Shown: one piece after another, positions 9,490-22,165 of the stretch
How positions within the stretch are numbered: the stretch's first letter is position 1
How the letters are laid out: each line of letters opens with the position of its first letter
Origin: Schistocephalus solidus
Lineage: Eukaryota > Platyhelminthes > Cestoda > Diphyllobothriidea > Diphyllobothriidae
Direction: 5' to 3'
Assembly (NCBI GenBank): GCA_017591395.1
Contig: WEDG01000861.1
Coordinates: forward strand, 1 to 64,000
DNA length: 64,000 bases
Program-made: the position numbers and the translations under genes
The notes under the pieces: model-generated
What the model saw: only the letters and a program-made list of their open reading frames with translations
What the model was told of the DNA's origin: nothing
Database searches by the model: none

Positions 9490-10479
9490 TCAAATTGAGA
9501 TCTGCTTAGCACTTTTGCTTAAAAAAACAACAAAGAATGGATGGAAGTCCTGCTTGGAGTCACCGATAATCATGTTACTGCCAGCATATGCTCACGGGTG
9601 TCTAACTTAGTGACGCTGTCTTACTGGCTGGCAGAACACCATGCTTCATTTAACATTCAAAAATGGGTGGGGTGGTCGCGGTGCCTGACTTTTGAAGACA
9701 TTAATCTTCTGTCCGCAATTAGAGCGAAACTGGAAGATGGAAAGCCCCAAATTTGAGAGGCGTAAATTTAAAACTCGTACTGTGGTCCACCAGCACATGC
9801 GGTGCAGAAGAAGACCTGTGCAGGACACCTATGTGGGAATTGGTGCCGAGGAGTTAATTAGCTACTCGCTTGTTAAAATATAGGACTTACCGTTAACAAT
9901 CCAGATCATTTATGAAACTCACATTGGTTTAAATCACTGATCGGAGGTTCAGAATACAAGAAGACATCGCTAGGTATGAGGATTTCGCTGGTCGAACATG
10001 GAAAAATTGGAGCCATACGAGCCGCTCTGAAAAAGGAAGCATCTTCTAGTAATATTATTGAGAGATGTAATGAGTGCATTTGTAAAGCTTATTGCCTTCG
10101 TATTTCGTTAACATAAGGGGTTCTATTGATGCGGTTTTTGGGCACAGCGTCGAAGAGCCGAATAATGACTTTCAAAATTCCCCGCTTAACACAAAATATT
10201 ATATGCTACGTAATTGTATTTAGTAGCTTTGGTTTATTGAATAAATGTTCGGTATATCTTATTTGGCACCTTGCCCTTCTGACAACGGCTACGATGGAGC
10301 TCACCGCAAAGCTTCCAAATGACCGTAGTTTGCTTTGACAGGTTACAACCATTTATGAGGGCACTTTTACGAAATAAACCTGCTTTTGGTAGATCACCAT
10401 CTGGCGACGTCTATAATGTCTTTTACATTTTCCTGTATGTGATTTCTGTTGACTACATTTCACTTGCGACTCTGTACGC
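9490..10479. other. Unassigned non-coding stretch
   Basis: No convincing gene, repeat match or RNA gene was seen here on either strand. Confidence 0.5.
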
Positions 10480-10830
10480 ACAGATAAGTTTTTCCACATG
10501 GTGTCAGAGACGGCGCTAGGGGTGGTGGATGCAGATGTATGCAGGTCCATGAATTCTCACCAATTTGTCTGTGAAGTAAATTCTTTTATGTACATTCCGC
10601 TGCTCCTATCGGTCCAGGTAAACCGACTACTGTCAATTACCCCTCCCAACCAGATTCCTCCATGAGAAAATTCACTTTGCCTATGTCTATATAGTCAAGG
10701 TCTTGTTCAGCCGATTTCACGCTTAGCTCTCTTTCCACTCCCCGGTCAAATTTCATTATTGACGATGATTTTCGTGTGTCTTCGTTCGCTTTTTTCTCTC
10801 AAACGTGCGGTCCGACGTATTACAAATGGT
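10480..10830 (-). pseudogene. Decayed copy of an exon-like segment (see 32681-32939)
   Basis: The plus strand aligns in blocks with 32695-33035: ggtggatgcagatgt, attctcaccaat, cggtccaggtaaaccgac, ccagattcctccatga, and tcgttcgcttttttctctc. On the minus strand the peptide FLMEESGWEG and GPIGAAECT parallel SIMEESGNERIT and GPARTDKMF of the other copy, with stops here. It is therefore a broken relative of an unidentified coding-like segment. The family is not recognised. Confidence 0.45.
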
Positions 10831-11134
10831 GAACGATCTGCCGATCTGCACTGTTACCTGCAGTTTTCGTTCAGTTAATTAATACTTCGCCCAAGCACCT
10901 TTTTTTCTACAGTTGATGTCGTTTCATTCAATCGATTTCAAGGATTCGTCCCCTTAAAAGACAGCAGCGTTAGTAATGGCAGACTTCTTAATGAATCAAA
11001 ATTATTCCTACTACGTAGTTGTATCTTCCATGAAATTATGAGAAAATGCGCATTTTGTGATCCTTTTTGTGAAGGCTCACCCTTGCAATTGAGTATTAAA
11101 AGGCAAAGCTGCGTTATGTTCAAGGAAATGCATT

Positions 11135-12050
11135 TATTTCACTGACCTCACTGCTCCCACACATTTACACACCGCATGGGCTTATTAGGACACATGCGCC
11201 TCCATTACGACCTCCGGTAAACCACCGGAGGCTAAGCTACATCAGTCCACACTACCTACACCAATGCATTGACAACACCCTCACAAACACCATTTACTAG
11301 AGTATATCACGGTTTCCTTGAAACCGTGGCTGGGAAGTCTGCCAATCTGACGCTTCCACCAGACCACGCCGTCGGCTCAGTGTATGTGCTGTGTGTATCA
11401 AGTGGCTGCTCCATATCCCCTGAGTTTGTGAATCCTGGTGTGTGCGTTATGGGGGCCAGGTTGTGCTGTGGCGCGCGAAGACGGTTACGCCGATCCGTCA
11501 GCCAATGCGCCCACTCCCACATCAGGCAACTGACCGGCTCGGACAGTGTCTGATGGTGGGGGTTGGGGAGGGAGTGAGGTCGACAGCTCAGCGCATATTC
11601 CTCACTATAAACAATCTGACGCGCCTGAACCTATCATGGTGCGCTAAAAGCCGTGGCTTGGAAGGTTGCCAACTGACGGGATAACTCGGACCGCGTGGTC
11701 AGCCCAATGTGTGTTTTGTGTGGAGTGGCTGACTGGTGGACTGAGAGTCAGGTTGCAATGGCTCCTTCTTAATGTGTCCTTTATGGCACTCCCACTCCGT
11801 GGGATCCGAGCTAGGTGTGGTGGCTCGCCAAGGGGCGGCTCCGGTCACGTCAGCCACTTGCGCCCTCTCCCATATCCAGTCTTTTTGACTCTGTCTTGAC
11901 ACCGGGTTCAGGTGGGGGGAGGAGGAGAGAGTGCGGTAGCTGCAGCGCAAGGCTACTATCACTTCAAAAGAATTCACGCGCAAGTCACGGACCCTGCACC
12001 ACCCTTCATGGAGCATACGGTGGACATCGTCGGACTACGACCGTCGAACT
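11135..12050 (+). mobile_element. RTE/zinc-finger LINE, 3' fragment
   Basis: It begins in the last finger: CSHTFTHRMGLLGHMRLHY is read from about 11149, keeping one Cys and the HisX3His end, and is followed by a stop. It continues through the full 3' UTR to a terminal gactacgaccgtcgaact at 12033-12050. It is the cleanest 3' UTR copy in the window, with one aactg-type block (ggtggactgagagtcagg at 11734) rather than the tandem pair in the first copy. It is 5'-truncated and inactive. Confidence 0.7.
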
Positions 12051-12718
12051 GCCATTTGGTAAATAACCCGTCATAAATAGATAAAGTTGAATATTTCAAC
12101 TACATTAGAGTACATAACTCACACAGTGTCGTTATCGCAAATTTAATGTGATGTCTAGCGTAGACGTGGTTTTATTATTTTGATTCTGCGTGTAGGGTTT
12201 GATGTTATGGTAATTATTATCGGAGCTAATAAATAAGTAGCCAGGTAACAACTAAGAAAGGTTAAAGACAGCTTCAATTCTCAATTATGATGATGGGCTC
12301 CATTCTGAAACGACGGCTATAAAAAACACGCTGATTTGCATGCAAAGCCATATTTATTGACCATTTGGTCTTCCTCTCCTAAACGCATCGTTTACGATTG
12401 CCACGAGTATCGAAATTTAGTTTGAAATTTGTAGTCATCGCACAGTGAGTATTATCACAGTCAGATTGTCCCTGGCATTGACGGCTATTTAGTTTGTACA
12501 ACACGTGCGTATTTCACCCTTTTCGAGCATATTTTCGCCAGGGAATTTTACACTATTCAATTATAAAGTACATTGATTATGAATATGCGTGCACAAACTG
12601 AAGACGCAATCCCGTATTAAAATCCAACATGAAAAAACTGTTTCTTTTATCTCGTCAAATACAATAAAGATCGAGCTCTACAATTATCAGATTTTCACGG
12701 ACATGAAGAAAAAGGAAC
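12051..12718. other. Unassigned non-coding stretch
   Basis: AT-rich sequence between the LINE 3' end and the dispersed repeat. No gene or repeat was recognised. Confidence 0.45.
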
Positions 12719-13080
12719 TACGCTCTATTTTGAAAGTAAAATTTCAAAACTTTCAGCAAAATATGTCCTCCATTCATCTTGAATAAGTTTGGACATACAA
12801 ACCGCACAACATCTGAAGATCACAAACGAATGGTCGAAGAATGCATACATTGACATCATGAAGAATCGTCCTTGAATACGCCTCAAAATATCGATCAAAT
12901 TGGACTTCCTTCAAAACGGTGCCAGCGTCGTGCGCTGATGAACACATTTTGGTTTATCGAATAAACAAAAAGGATTAAAATTTGGTTTATAATGATTGAA
13001 ATAGGCCACCCGACGTACATATAAGAGGATTTACATGTAAATGGAGGGCAGAAAAGATGGTTGCTCAATTTCAAAAGCCC
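12719..13080 (+). repeat. Dispersed unclassified repeat, copy B
   Basis: This is the direct-orientation partner of 261-620, alignable from tattttgaaagtaaaattt to tttcaaaagccc with scattered substitutions and small gaps. A frame of 65 codons at 12589-12786 only partly overlaps it and has no counterpart in copy A, so I treat the repeat as non-coding. Confidence 0.6.
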
Positions 13081-13989
13081 AAAAATGCACCTAATTAAAT
13101 TAGTAATTATTATCGTTCAAGCTATCACTGATACCTGGGAATTTTCTTTTAACAAGAAAAGCTTATCATTGGATTTTTTTCAACCGTAAATCATACAACT
13201 GAAATCCTCCATTTGTGTACCGCCTGATCACATATATATATACATACCAGTTGACAGGCCATGTAGAGTGCGGAGGTCTTCAGTCATTTAGTGGACACCC
13301 AATGGCAAAAGTGCAAATGAGAGACGGAGGTACTTATATCTTGTGGTCTTCCAAAGGCTCAAAATGGAGAAAACGATAAGGATTCGGGAATTTTATTGTC
13401 CGGGTATCTGGAAATTTATCAGATTCAACTTTGAATGGCTGGGTAGATCGAATAAAGGAGGTTCTTTTATTATTTAAGAATATACAATTGGATTTCGCAT
13501 ACTAATCGACATTCATTTTCTTAAAACGTCATCCACGTAGTGTACAATACAAATTATTATCACACCTCGAACTTATTGTGTGTTGATACCTTAATACGTA
13601 TACATATAATGTTTGGATAATGAGTAGCGATCAAACAGTGATCTATCTGCACCAACTAGTACTATTCGGGTTTATTGGTGTAGTCGCAGTTAATGCGAAG
13701 ATTGCCTGTTAGTCCTTAGCTACTAACTGTCAGATGAACACGTTTTTAGATTATTGGCACTAGCAATATTGGACCTAACATGCTGCCCCCACCACCTGAC
13801 AATAGCCACTTGCATTCCGCGGATCCAAAACACAGAAAGCGCTCACAAAGAATCCATCCCTCCCCTTCGCTCCACGCCCCAAACAGCCTCAACACGCCAA
13901 ATCTGCCATGCAGGCGGCGTAAGACCGATGAGTATGACCAAATATCACCACCCACTCACACACGACAGTTCGACCGTGGTACACACGAC
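13081..13989. other. Mostly unassigned; short repeat near 13680
   Basis: No gene is recognised. About 35 bases at 13683-13717 (gtcgcagttaatgcgaagattgcctgttagtcc) recur with changes at 15596-15630, suggesting another old dispersed repeat. Confidence 0.35.
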
Positions 13990-14790
13990 AGTTCAACCGT
14001 CAGTTGTGTGCCTAAACTACATCTGTTGTATTGTGCAGCTTCATCAAGAGATGCGAGCGCGATATACCCTCCCTGACTCTTACCCAAGGAACATATTATT
14101 AGGCCGATACCTCTACATCACCACCCGTAAATGTGGGGCTCTGTTCATGAACTTCACAGTGGGAAATAGAGCAATTCAAATTGTCTGCAGATACCAGCAT
14201 TCCTAATCGACATCGAGCATTGCAAATCTCGCATGCCTGCGTGCGCTGGGTTTAGTCAGCAGGACCTGTATGCTTCCCAAAGCGTTTACAGTGCAATGTG
14301 ATGGGAAAGTTGCCGTTTTCTGGACGAAAAATGTTTCATACGAAATTCTTTCTTTCCCTTTTTACTGAATTGTTCCATCAATTTGGCTAAACTGCTGGCA
14401 TCAGTACCATCAGTTTGCGCATCAAAGGCAACAAAATTATCCACTGGGTGCGCAATACGCCAGCTGAGTAGCTTTAGAACACATGGAAGTGTCTCACTCT
14501 TCACGGCATTACGAAGAAGCAGATTGAGGCATTCATATGACCTCATTGTTGTAAAACGGCATCCTTTTAAAATATATCAAATTCGGAGAAATTTCTGTTT
14601 ATCATCATCTACGACATAGAGTACCAGTTCGTATATGCTGTAGGATTTTGTGCGTTGCCATTCGAATCTCCATTTTCCAGAGTTGACCGCCTTTTGCTTG
14701 ACTCTCTACTAATCGTCCTACCTTTCTTTATAATCATTGTCCACACTCTAGCACTACGTGCACTACCTTTGCGCGTCGGTAAAATGATCA
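13990..14790 (+). pseudogene. Decayed copy of the seven-helix receptor family
   Basis: Frame-shifted but collinear matches to the two intact receptors. SFIKRCERDIPS (about 14038) matches helix 2. FMNFTVGNRAIQIVCRYQ (about 14145-14205) matches helix 3 and the GNR motif. FTVQCDG (about 14288) matches the end of helix 4. NKIIHWVRNTPAE (about 14431-14468) and NTWKCLTLHGITK match the third inner loop. YQFVYAVGFCALP and LLLDSLLIVLPFFIIIVHTLALRAL (about 14622-14765) match the last two helices. Several stops and shifts make it a pseudogene. The intact members' initiation region is not visible. It is about as close to receptor 1 as to receptor 2. Confidence 0.75.
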
Positions 14791-14799
14791 CCTCGACAT

Positions 14800-17700
14800 G
14801 CAAGGGCCAATGGAATGTGACGTCCGTCTTTAGCGGAACTTCCGAATTGCAATAATAGTAGTCGACAAGAGAGAGCAACTACCTTGTCTTCGACGATTAG
14901 TATTTCCAACATAACTGCTGTCTCTTGCACAGCAGTTGTTCGCATCTGTACTCAAGCAGACCGAACGTTAGTCAAAAGGAATATTCTTCTAGAAATTTAA
15001 ACGAGTGCTGAAAACCATGGTGCGTGTACGTGTTAATGTAATTAAATGGGGCTCAGTCATTCGAGCTGCTTTCTGCATCCCTTGTAATGCTCAATTGAAA
15101 TTTCAATTAATCAGTGCTGACATCGTGCTCCTCAGTAACTTTTTTTTTCAGTCGAAACACTGATGCTCTTATTTTACGGAGGAACTCTTTGAATCTACGT
15201 CTTATGCGGCACGTTCGGAAAGGTAAGTTCTATACATTTATGCCCAGGAAGCTCAAATTCAAACGAAATAATCACCTTGAGTGCCAGAAAGAGCTTAAAT
15301 TTTTCTCACTTTCACACCACTGTAAATGCAGCAATTTATTCAAACATGTGTATTTGGTTCTCAACTGAATCAGATGTGCAAGTCAGGACATCCAATCTTT
15401 GTGACTCAACATAATGTTTGTCTATTTGTTAACAGATTTCCTTCAAATTCACCGCATACGTGCGCACCTATATTCAACAGAAATCCATCTATACGCAGTA
15501 TGATTAATGCCCTTCATCGGTAAGGGTTCTGAGGACATATTTGTTCAACTGGAAAAGATCTTCACTAATTAACAGTATTAAGGTTCATCGCGAGGTTGCA
15601 GTTAACGCGCAGATTGCCTGTCAGTCCGTACGCGAGATGGTAATGCCTGCGATATCATCACTTATATCGGGTATTGGCACGAAGATATTTCGGCGATTTG
15701 ACTCATTGTCAACGGAACGGCTGGTCACCCGCTCCATCGTGGTCTGCTAATAACTTTGCTCAGACAAAAGTACCAAACAGAATAGGAAGACGAAAGTTCA
15801 ATGCACTTGGAAATTGAATTTAGGCCTCCTAACCATTACATAAACAACCGCAGTTGAACTATTGCGAGAAGTACAATTTCGCAAAATTTGAAAGTGTTAT
15901 CGGATCCCATCGAATGACGGGCGATGTGGGAGCTAGTAAATAATTTCCCTCTGAAGAATTTTTGACAGTGGACGCTTCGTTCACTTTCAAGATTCGTCCC
16001 ATATATTTCAACTAAAAGTTTTAACTTTCTAGTAGAAGTTTTCCTAAATGTAGGAGGTTGGCATTCTATTTTTTGAAAGACAAAACAAACCATAATATTT
16101 TTTAAGTATTGGAATGCGTACAGTGGGAGTGAGAAGAGTGGCAGAACAACGGTCCTTTTCCCGTGAAATCCTACGTTTGCCCCAATCCAGGTTGGACGCA
16201 AGGACGATGAACTCCGCGTGATTTAGCTAACTGTGAGAGTATATTTGGGATGCATCTATTGCACGCTAACTTTTCCTCACTTTCCTGGGCCTCTGTCATG
16301 ACCGAGTTAAGAAGATGGGAGACAGGGTCGGACGTGGTGCTTAAATAGTTAAACAGGGCGATTACGCATGAGAGCTGTGCACGATCGGTTCACCATTGTC
16401 CAGGAGTTTAAAAAAAGACAAAATGTTGCTCCGATTGTAATGAGGGAGAGGCGCTTAGTGGTAAAATTCTCCCTACTTATTGCCTCCTGCGTGTACTAGT
16501 CGATTATAAAGGTTTGTAAGTCAGATAATGCTCCAATTGGACACAGTGTCTGACAGAGTTAAGGAGTTTTTCCAGGGCCTGTACCATCGCACGAAAAAAA
16601 CTAACCTTTTTTAAACAGAGAAGGTTGGTGGCTCAAATGCCACATGCGCAAAAGTGCATTCGAAGCCAAAAGGAATTTTCCAATGATAGAATAAGCATCA
16701 GAGTCTTTACCCATGTAGGTGCTATGATATCAATTAGTGTGCGGGCTAAGTGCTGGAGAAAGAGAGGCCTGCTGATGCATTTTAAGATGTGATATTTTGT
16801 CAACGGGGACCGAGGCTGGACAGGTAGTGCGTTCACACGAGCCCAGTCGAAAGGGCGGGTTTAGCGTTCTTGGCAGGGTTCACCACTTGTGGTGCTATTG
16901 ATTTGCAAGAGAATAACAAGGCTGATGCGTTATATTTAGGTCCATTTGGAATGATGATGGTTTACTGTACGGTCCGCATTGCTGTCGTCGGGTTCGGTGG
17001 TGGAAGGGTTTGCGTTTAATAGATGTCGAAATGGTTCTCTCCGGTGGTGGGACGTGGCGGAGCAGTCCTGTTTATGCTGAATGGCTCCCCACGCGAATTC
17101 CTCAACCATAAATACAAAAAGTAACAAAATGCGGTCATTTGTCTTCCCTCAACTGTAATAATGCCTGCGTCTGATGGTCCTTTGAGTTGCCACTGCGGTT
17201 TTAGCTATCGAAGTCACTGAATGGCTAGCAGAATCGACTTCATTAGACGAGATTTGCTATCTGTACTTCATCTCAATTCTTTACTGCGATATTCCTCAGG
17301 TTCAAGTTAAGGAAAACGATGTTTTCAATGTTATATGACAGAGGGAAATAACCTCCACGGTGATCGTAGGAACGCGTCCCTCCAAGGATACTTCCCTGCC
17401 TATTTAGGACGTTCGTTCTCTTATTTAAGTTGGTATTATCACTTGCAAATTTTCTGACGGCCACGATCATCCATTTGTACAAACAACTTCCTAATGACAG
17501 ATCGTATCCATCACAGGTTATCTCAACATAGATACTGCTAAGTATTCATCTAAGAAAAAGAGCGTAGTGGTGATTCGCAGCTCAGGCTAGCGCGTTTGCC
17601 GAATAATTTTGCTAAAATTCTACGAACCATCCTGTAGGTTAACAAGACAAGTTAATGGAGGAACGATGAAAAACGTCTCACCGTATGTTATGATCCTTAT

Positions 17701-18059
17701 TTTTTGTCAACCACCAATCCATACATTAATGGGTGCATATTAAGTATAGGCAAAATTAATAAATTGACGGATATTATATATTATGAGTGAAACTTTCGTG
17801 GGCTTAAACATCTTAACATTAAAAGATTCAAAAGACGACTTGGCGAGCATACACGCTGCTTTTGGATAACTTCTCCTCAGGCCAGTGCAGTTATAAGGAA
17901 ACGTTGAAGCGTAGTAGAAATTTAAAACATGAAATCAATAATATTCATTCTTTTTGTGTGGGTTGTCTGAGAGGTGTGCATAAGGGGGGATGATAAGAAA
18001 CAAAGTGATAAGAAACAGTATGATAAGTGGCAGTGAGTGTTTGGTAGAGCCGTTCTAGG
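14800..18059. other. Unassigned non-coding stretch
   Basis: Short frames occur on both strands (for example 15836-16201 on minus) but none shows family motifs, membrane pattern or splice context I can defend. The only repeat link noted is the short match between 15596-15630 and 13683-13717. Confidence 0.4.
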
Positions 18060-18581
18060 GGAGCAGGGGAATGCATGCAGTTAAGCGGCCGTTGGTCAAG
18101 CTAAGCACGGAGCTTGTTCGAGGTTCTTTTGTGCGAACAAGACCGGCTTCATCAACCTAATGGCAGTCGCTTGTGCTGCTGCTAGTAGAAGTTGAACCAG
18201 TGGCTTGGGGTAGTTTGGTGAGACCTTATAAATTACACGGAAAGCTTCGCCGGGGTCAACACTATGTCCGGTGACAACAAGATGTGCAAGGATGGCGCTT
18301 TTTACGCTCTTGACTTCGCTTTGTTCAGCCATGCCGGCAGGTGGTCTCTTATTCTTTTGGATAGGTACCGACTCGTTCGACCAATATAAACTGCTCCACA
18401 GGAGCAAGTGAAATGAGTAAATGCACATGGAGGTTGTCTGAGCCGGCAATCTATCATTTCCTTTGCCTCGTAAAAGAGGGTTGGTTGAGAACACTATCTG
18501 AAGTTTCACTGCTGGGAACGTTTTTGTAACGGCTTGGTTTTGGCGTCTTTTCAGGAGTTTACTATCCGCATCCCTCAACAT
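18060..18581 (-). mobile_element. Penelope-like element, GIY-YIG tail relic
   Basis: On the minus strand the translation reads SLYWSNESVPIQKN..PAGMAEQ, a degenerate form of the GIY-YIG core, where a Tyr-Ile-Gly would stand in place of Tyr-Trp-Ser. It continues SVKSAILAHLVVTGHSVD and AIRLMKPVLFAQKNLEQAPCLA to a stop near 18096. The SAI.AHLV.TGH pattern and the final RL.KP.L..QK block are those of flatworm Penelope-like elements of one subfamily. The reverse transcriptase is absent, so the copy is 5'-truncated. Fragments of the same subfamily occur at 47290-47575 and 59560-59830. Confidence 0.6.
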
Positions 18582-18589
18582 TAGACATT

Positions 18590-19281
18590 TTGTAAAGCCA
18601 GAAGATACTCTTTATTCAACCATAAATTTTGAAGAGGCTGCAATTTGTTTATTAAACGGGTTTCAGAAAGACCATTTTTTGTATAAAGTATATTTGACTT
18701 TATAAGGACAGTATAAATCAGCAGGAAAAATACAAAACTACTTAAGTATCCATTTTTACTGAGTATACTTTTTGCAAGTGGTCCGAAGGATGCTAGTTCA
18801 AAAGACGGCATTATACCGTAACAGAAATATCTTGAGATAAGGCTGCAAGATAGTCAATTTCACAAGCCTTAATTAAGTACTGTTTTCGACAATAAAATAT
18901 ATTCCAGAATTTCGGTTGAGATTTAATGAGGTAGGGAATCTAATGCACGTGAAAACTTTGAACTCACGGGGTCACAAAGAAATGATTTCTTCTGTTACAC
19001 AAGCAAGCAGCCAACTTACTAAAGCCTGCTTGATCTACCAAATAAGTCTGGTAATACAGCCCACTGACGTCTACAAGTAAATGGAACGAATTTAGTAGGT
19101 GATTAAAGTATATCTTACCTTTTTTACTGTCAAACCATCATCGAAATTGGACTTTCCTCAATTCATGACAGCCAAATACAACATTTGCCAACTTGAGTGC
19201 CAAAACAAGCAAAATTCAGATTCCAACTCGAACCAATCTTCACAGACAGTATAAGATACTCATGCGGATCTGATAGAGTCT
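18590..19281. other. Unassigned non-coding stretch
   Basis: AT-rich. A 76-codon frame on the minus strand (18581-18811) is hydrophobic but has no recognisable domain, and I do not call it a gene. Confidence 0.4.
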
Positions 19282-19317
19282 CTGATGATGGGTTCTAGTT
19301 TAAATCCAAAGCGTCAG
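19282..19317 (+). ncRNA. Hammerhead-ribozyme-like motif, degenerate
   Basis: CTGATGA at 19282-19288 is followed by a small hairpin (ggg-ttc / taaatcc) and then AAAGCGTCAG. This follows the order of a minimal hammerhead (CUGAUGA, stem II, GAAA) with the first G of GAAA lost. Similar motifs recur at 31385, 34300 and 50778. PLEs are known to carry hammerhead motifs; the call here is by pattern only. Confidence 0.35.
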
Positions 19318-19336
19318 ATGAATAAATTTTTTGTCT

Positions 19337-19443
19337 CAGAGAGCGCATCTGCCCATTTTTAACTTGAGCAGCCTTATCTTATGCCTTATTCAGAGAGCGA
19401 ATTTACCCATTTTCAACTTAAGCACCTTTTTTATGCCTTAATA
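19337..19443 (+). repeat. Two-unit tandem repeat, period 54 bp
   Basis: cagagagcgcatctgccca at 19337 and cagagagcgaatttaccca at 19391 each begin a unit ending in atgcctta. The two units differ at several positions. Confidence 0.7.
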
Positions 19444-19569
19444 ATAAATTTCCGTACGCACATCACAGTCGTTTTAATTTTCCTATCCGTTGGTTTGAAT
19501 TAATGCAAAATTAATTTCCTCTTTTACATGCATTCGATAACTCTGATATACGATAGTTTGACTGTCAAT

Positions 19570-20920
19570 TTCGACGATGTCCACCGTATGCTACACGGAA
19601 GGGTAGTGCAGGGACGGTGACTTGCACGTGAATTAGTTTTAAGTGATAGAAGCCTTGCGTTGCATCTACGGCACTCTCTCCACCTCCCCCACCTGAACCC
19701 GGTGTCATGAAAGAGTCAAGAAGACCGTAGGCGGGAGAGGACGCAGGTGACTGGCGCGGCCAGAGCCACCCATGGGCGTACCACCGCACCTGGCTCGGAT
19801 CACATGGAGCGGGAGTGCCATAAAATCCACATTAAGAAGGAGCCATTGCAGCCTCACTCTCAGCCCGCCAGTCAGCCACTACACACAAAACACACATTGG
19901 GTTAACCACGCGGTCCGAGTTATCCCGTCAGTTGGCAGCCTTCCAAGCCACGGCTTTTAGCGCACCTCGATAGTGTCAAGCGCGTCAGATTGTTTATAGT
20001 GATGAAAATGTGCTAAGCTCTTGACCTCACCCTCTCCTCCATCCCCACAATCAGACCACTGTCCGAGCAAGTCAGTTGCCTGATGTGGAAGTGGGCACAT
20101 TGGCTGACGGATCGGCATACCCATCTTCGCGCGCCACAGCACGACCTGGCCCCCATAACACACACACCAAGATTCACTAACTCAGGGGATATGGAGGAGC
20201 CATCGCCATCTGACTCACAGTCCACTGGTCAGCCACTCGCCACAAAAACGCATACACTAGGCCGACGGCGTGGTCTGGTTTAAGCATCAGATTGGCAGCC
20301 TTCCAAGCCACGGTTTCTAGGAAACCATTATAGATTCAGGTATATGGTGATTGTGAGGGTGTTGTCGATGTATTGGTGTAGGTAGTGTGCTCTGATGTAG
20401 CTTAGCCTCCGGTGGTTTACCGCAGGTTTTTGTGAATGTGCATGTGTTCAAATAGGCATATGCGGTGTGTGAATGTGCGGGAGCAGTGAGGGCATTGGAG
20501 GTGGGCACGTCGACTGTATGTCAGAGCGCAAGGTGCTGGTTTGACGGTCTCCACGCGATGGATTCACAGGTGAACGATCAAGCAGTGGCATTAGTTGAAT
20601 TTGCGGGCGCAGTTTTGGCATGAAATCGGAATAGGCTGGGCGGCTGTCATTCATGTTAGTGGGGGTGGCGGAGGCGGTAAGAATTGCTGGAGCGGAGGGT
20701 GTGTATGGGGTATTGGTGTTGTCGACATTGCGGTGAATTCCGCTGTCATGGATGCACATGTGACCGAAAAGGCCCATGCAATGAGTGAATGCTTGAGGAC
20801 ATTGAGGGCAGTGGAGGGGGCGAACTCTGCTGTGTGTTGAAGCTCCAGGAACTGGTTTACCAGTCTCTGTACGATGGATTCACAAGTGACCGACCAGGCC
20901 GATGTAGAGATCAGTCTATC
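19570..20920 (-). mobile_element. RTE/zinc-finger LINE, 3' half, inverted copy
   Basis: Read on the minus strand, finger relics come first. They include MGLFGHMCIHDSGIHRN (about 20725-20777), a Cys-poor linker rich in Thr and Pro, and SHTAYAYLNTCTFTKTCGK (about 20425-20480). The full 3' UTR follows, including the aagccgtggcttggaagg and aatctgacgcg blocks, ending near 19570. The last bases are shorter than in the 12050 copy, so the extreme 3' end is deleted or changed. Fingers have lost several Cys and frames are broken. Confidence 0.65.
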
Positions 20921-20929
20921 TATAATATA

Positions 20930-22165
20930 AAAGCAAGTTACGTAGCGTATTAAACCCGCGCGACCTTTAGGCTGACATTAGCTGTAATAGGGAAATTGGA
21001 GAAATCTGCGTCCATTTCAACTAATACTATCTGTGCAGAAGAAAAATGATGAATTTCCACGTAGTCTGTTAGATGGAAGGTCCGTGTCAACATAATGATT
21101 ATCGGATTCTGGCACTATCTATCCAAAGGGGGTATAGCTGACACGTAGTACGACCTGTAACACCCTCCTACATGAAGGCATAACTGGGGGGATATTTTTA
21201 TTTACAATAAAATGGCAGACAATGTAGTGAGCAAAACACGTGCGGTTTCTTGTCTGTCATCACCGTGTCTGCCTTTCACTGAGTCGCTAGTATTCACGTG
21301 TAACGGTATAATTATTTGACTAAAATTATACTGTTATATGGTTAGTAATCAAAATTGAAGTGGTTTTACCGACTAGGGAACCATGAGTGCAAGGGGACAG
21401 TCGATATATGATGTAATTGAAGGCAATAAACACTGGAGCGGCAGTGTCATGCGCCAGGAAACGGTTGGTGACATAGCAGACTAATCCCACATCACACCTT
21501 CTCTGTCATCCCCGTCACTTTCGGATAAACATTTCTCTGTTATATTAGCCCTCCCATGCAGGGGTGCAATTAGGCGACTAAAAAATACTGTTTCGTGGTT
21601 AGTAATTAGCATTTAAACGGTGGAACCGAATAAAAAATCATGCTTGAAAGGGGATAGTTGACATGTGATGACACTGAAGGTAGTCTTCTAGGCGAAGTGA
21701 AAACGGTGATGTGCATGGCTTGCGCCTGGAAACCATTGACTGTTTGGGTTTCACCACCGTCATTTGCGGATAAATATTTTGCCGTTATTTCAGAATTTGT
21801 GTGTAGGAGGGAAATAAGGTGACTTAAAATAGAGCGTTATGTGTTTATTAATTGACACTGAAACGATGTTTCTGACAAAGAAACCATCCGTTCAAATGTA
21901 AAGTCAACATGTGATGCCACGGAAGTAAGTTTCGTAGAAAAAGCTTACTCGGTAGTAGTAATTCCATGTGCATTGAGAGGGCAACTGAGGTAGCAGACTA
22001 AATTAACGTTATCTTTCTTAACTCAGCCCTACAATTGCGGATAAGTATTTCGCTATCAACTGCAAATTTCCGTGAGATGCGCTATGACGTGTGTCAGTGA
22101 AACCAACTAACCGACTTAGGAATAATTCTTCCACATAACATCACGGACCCACCTACTGAGCAACT
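20930..22165 (+). repeat. Degenerate tandem array, about five units of about 250 bp
   Basis: A marker block recurs: aaagggggtatagctgacacgt (21125), aaggggacagtcgatatatg (21391), aaaggggatagttgacatgt (21646), aaatgtaaagtcaacatgtg (21893), and a weak last form near 22138. A second marker, gcggataaatattt, occurs at 21523, 21768 and 22038 with changes. Unit length drifts from about 266 to 245 bp. No frame is conserved. It starts directly after the inverted LINE fragment, at a tctatctataatataaaagc sequence. Confidence 0.65.

Noticed and set aside
13754..13950. Pro/Thr-rich frame before the receptor pseudogene
   Set aside because: Does not match the N-terminal part of the intact receptors and has no other support.
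15836..16201. 121-codon frame on minus
   Set aside because: No recognisable motif and no splice or duplication support.
20918..20950. tctatctataatataaaagc as the 5' end of a rolling-circle transposon
   Set aside because: Only a loose resemblance. No helicase frame and no terminal hairpin with CTRR was found, so it is mentioned only as a possibility.
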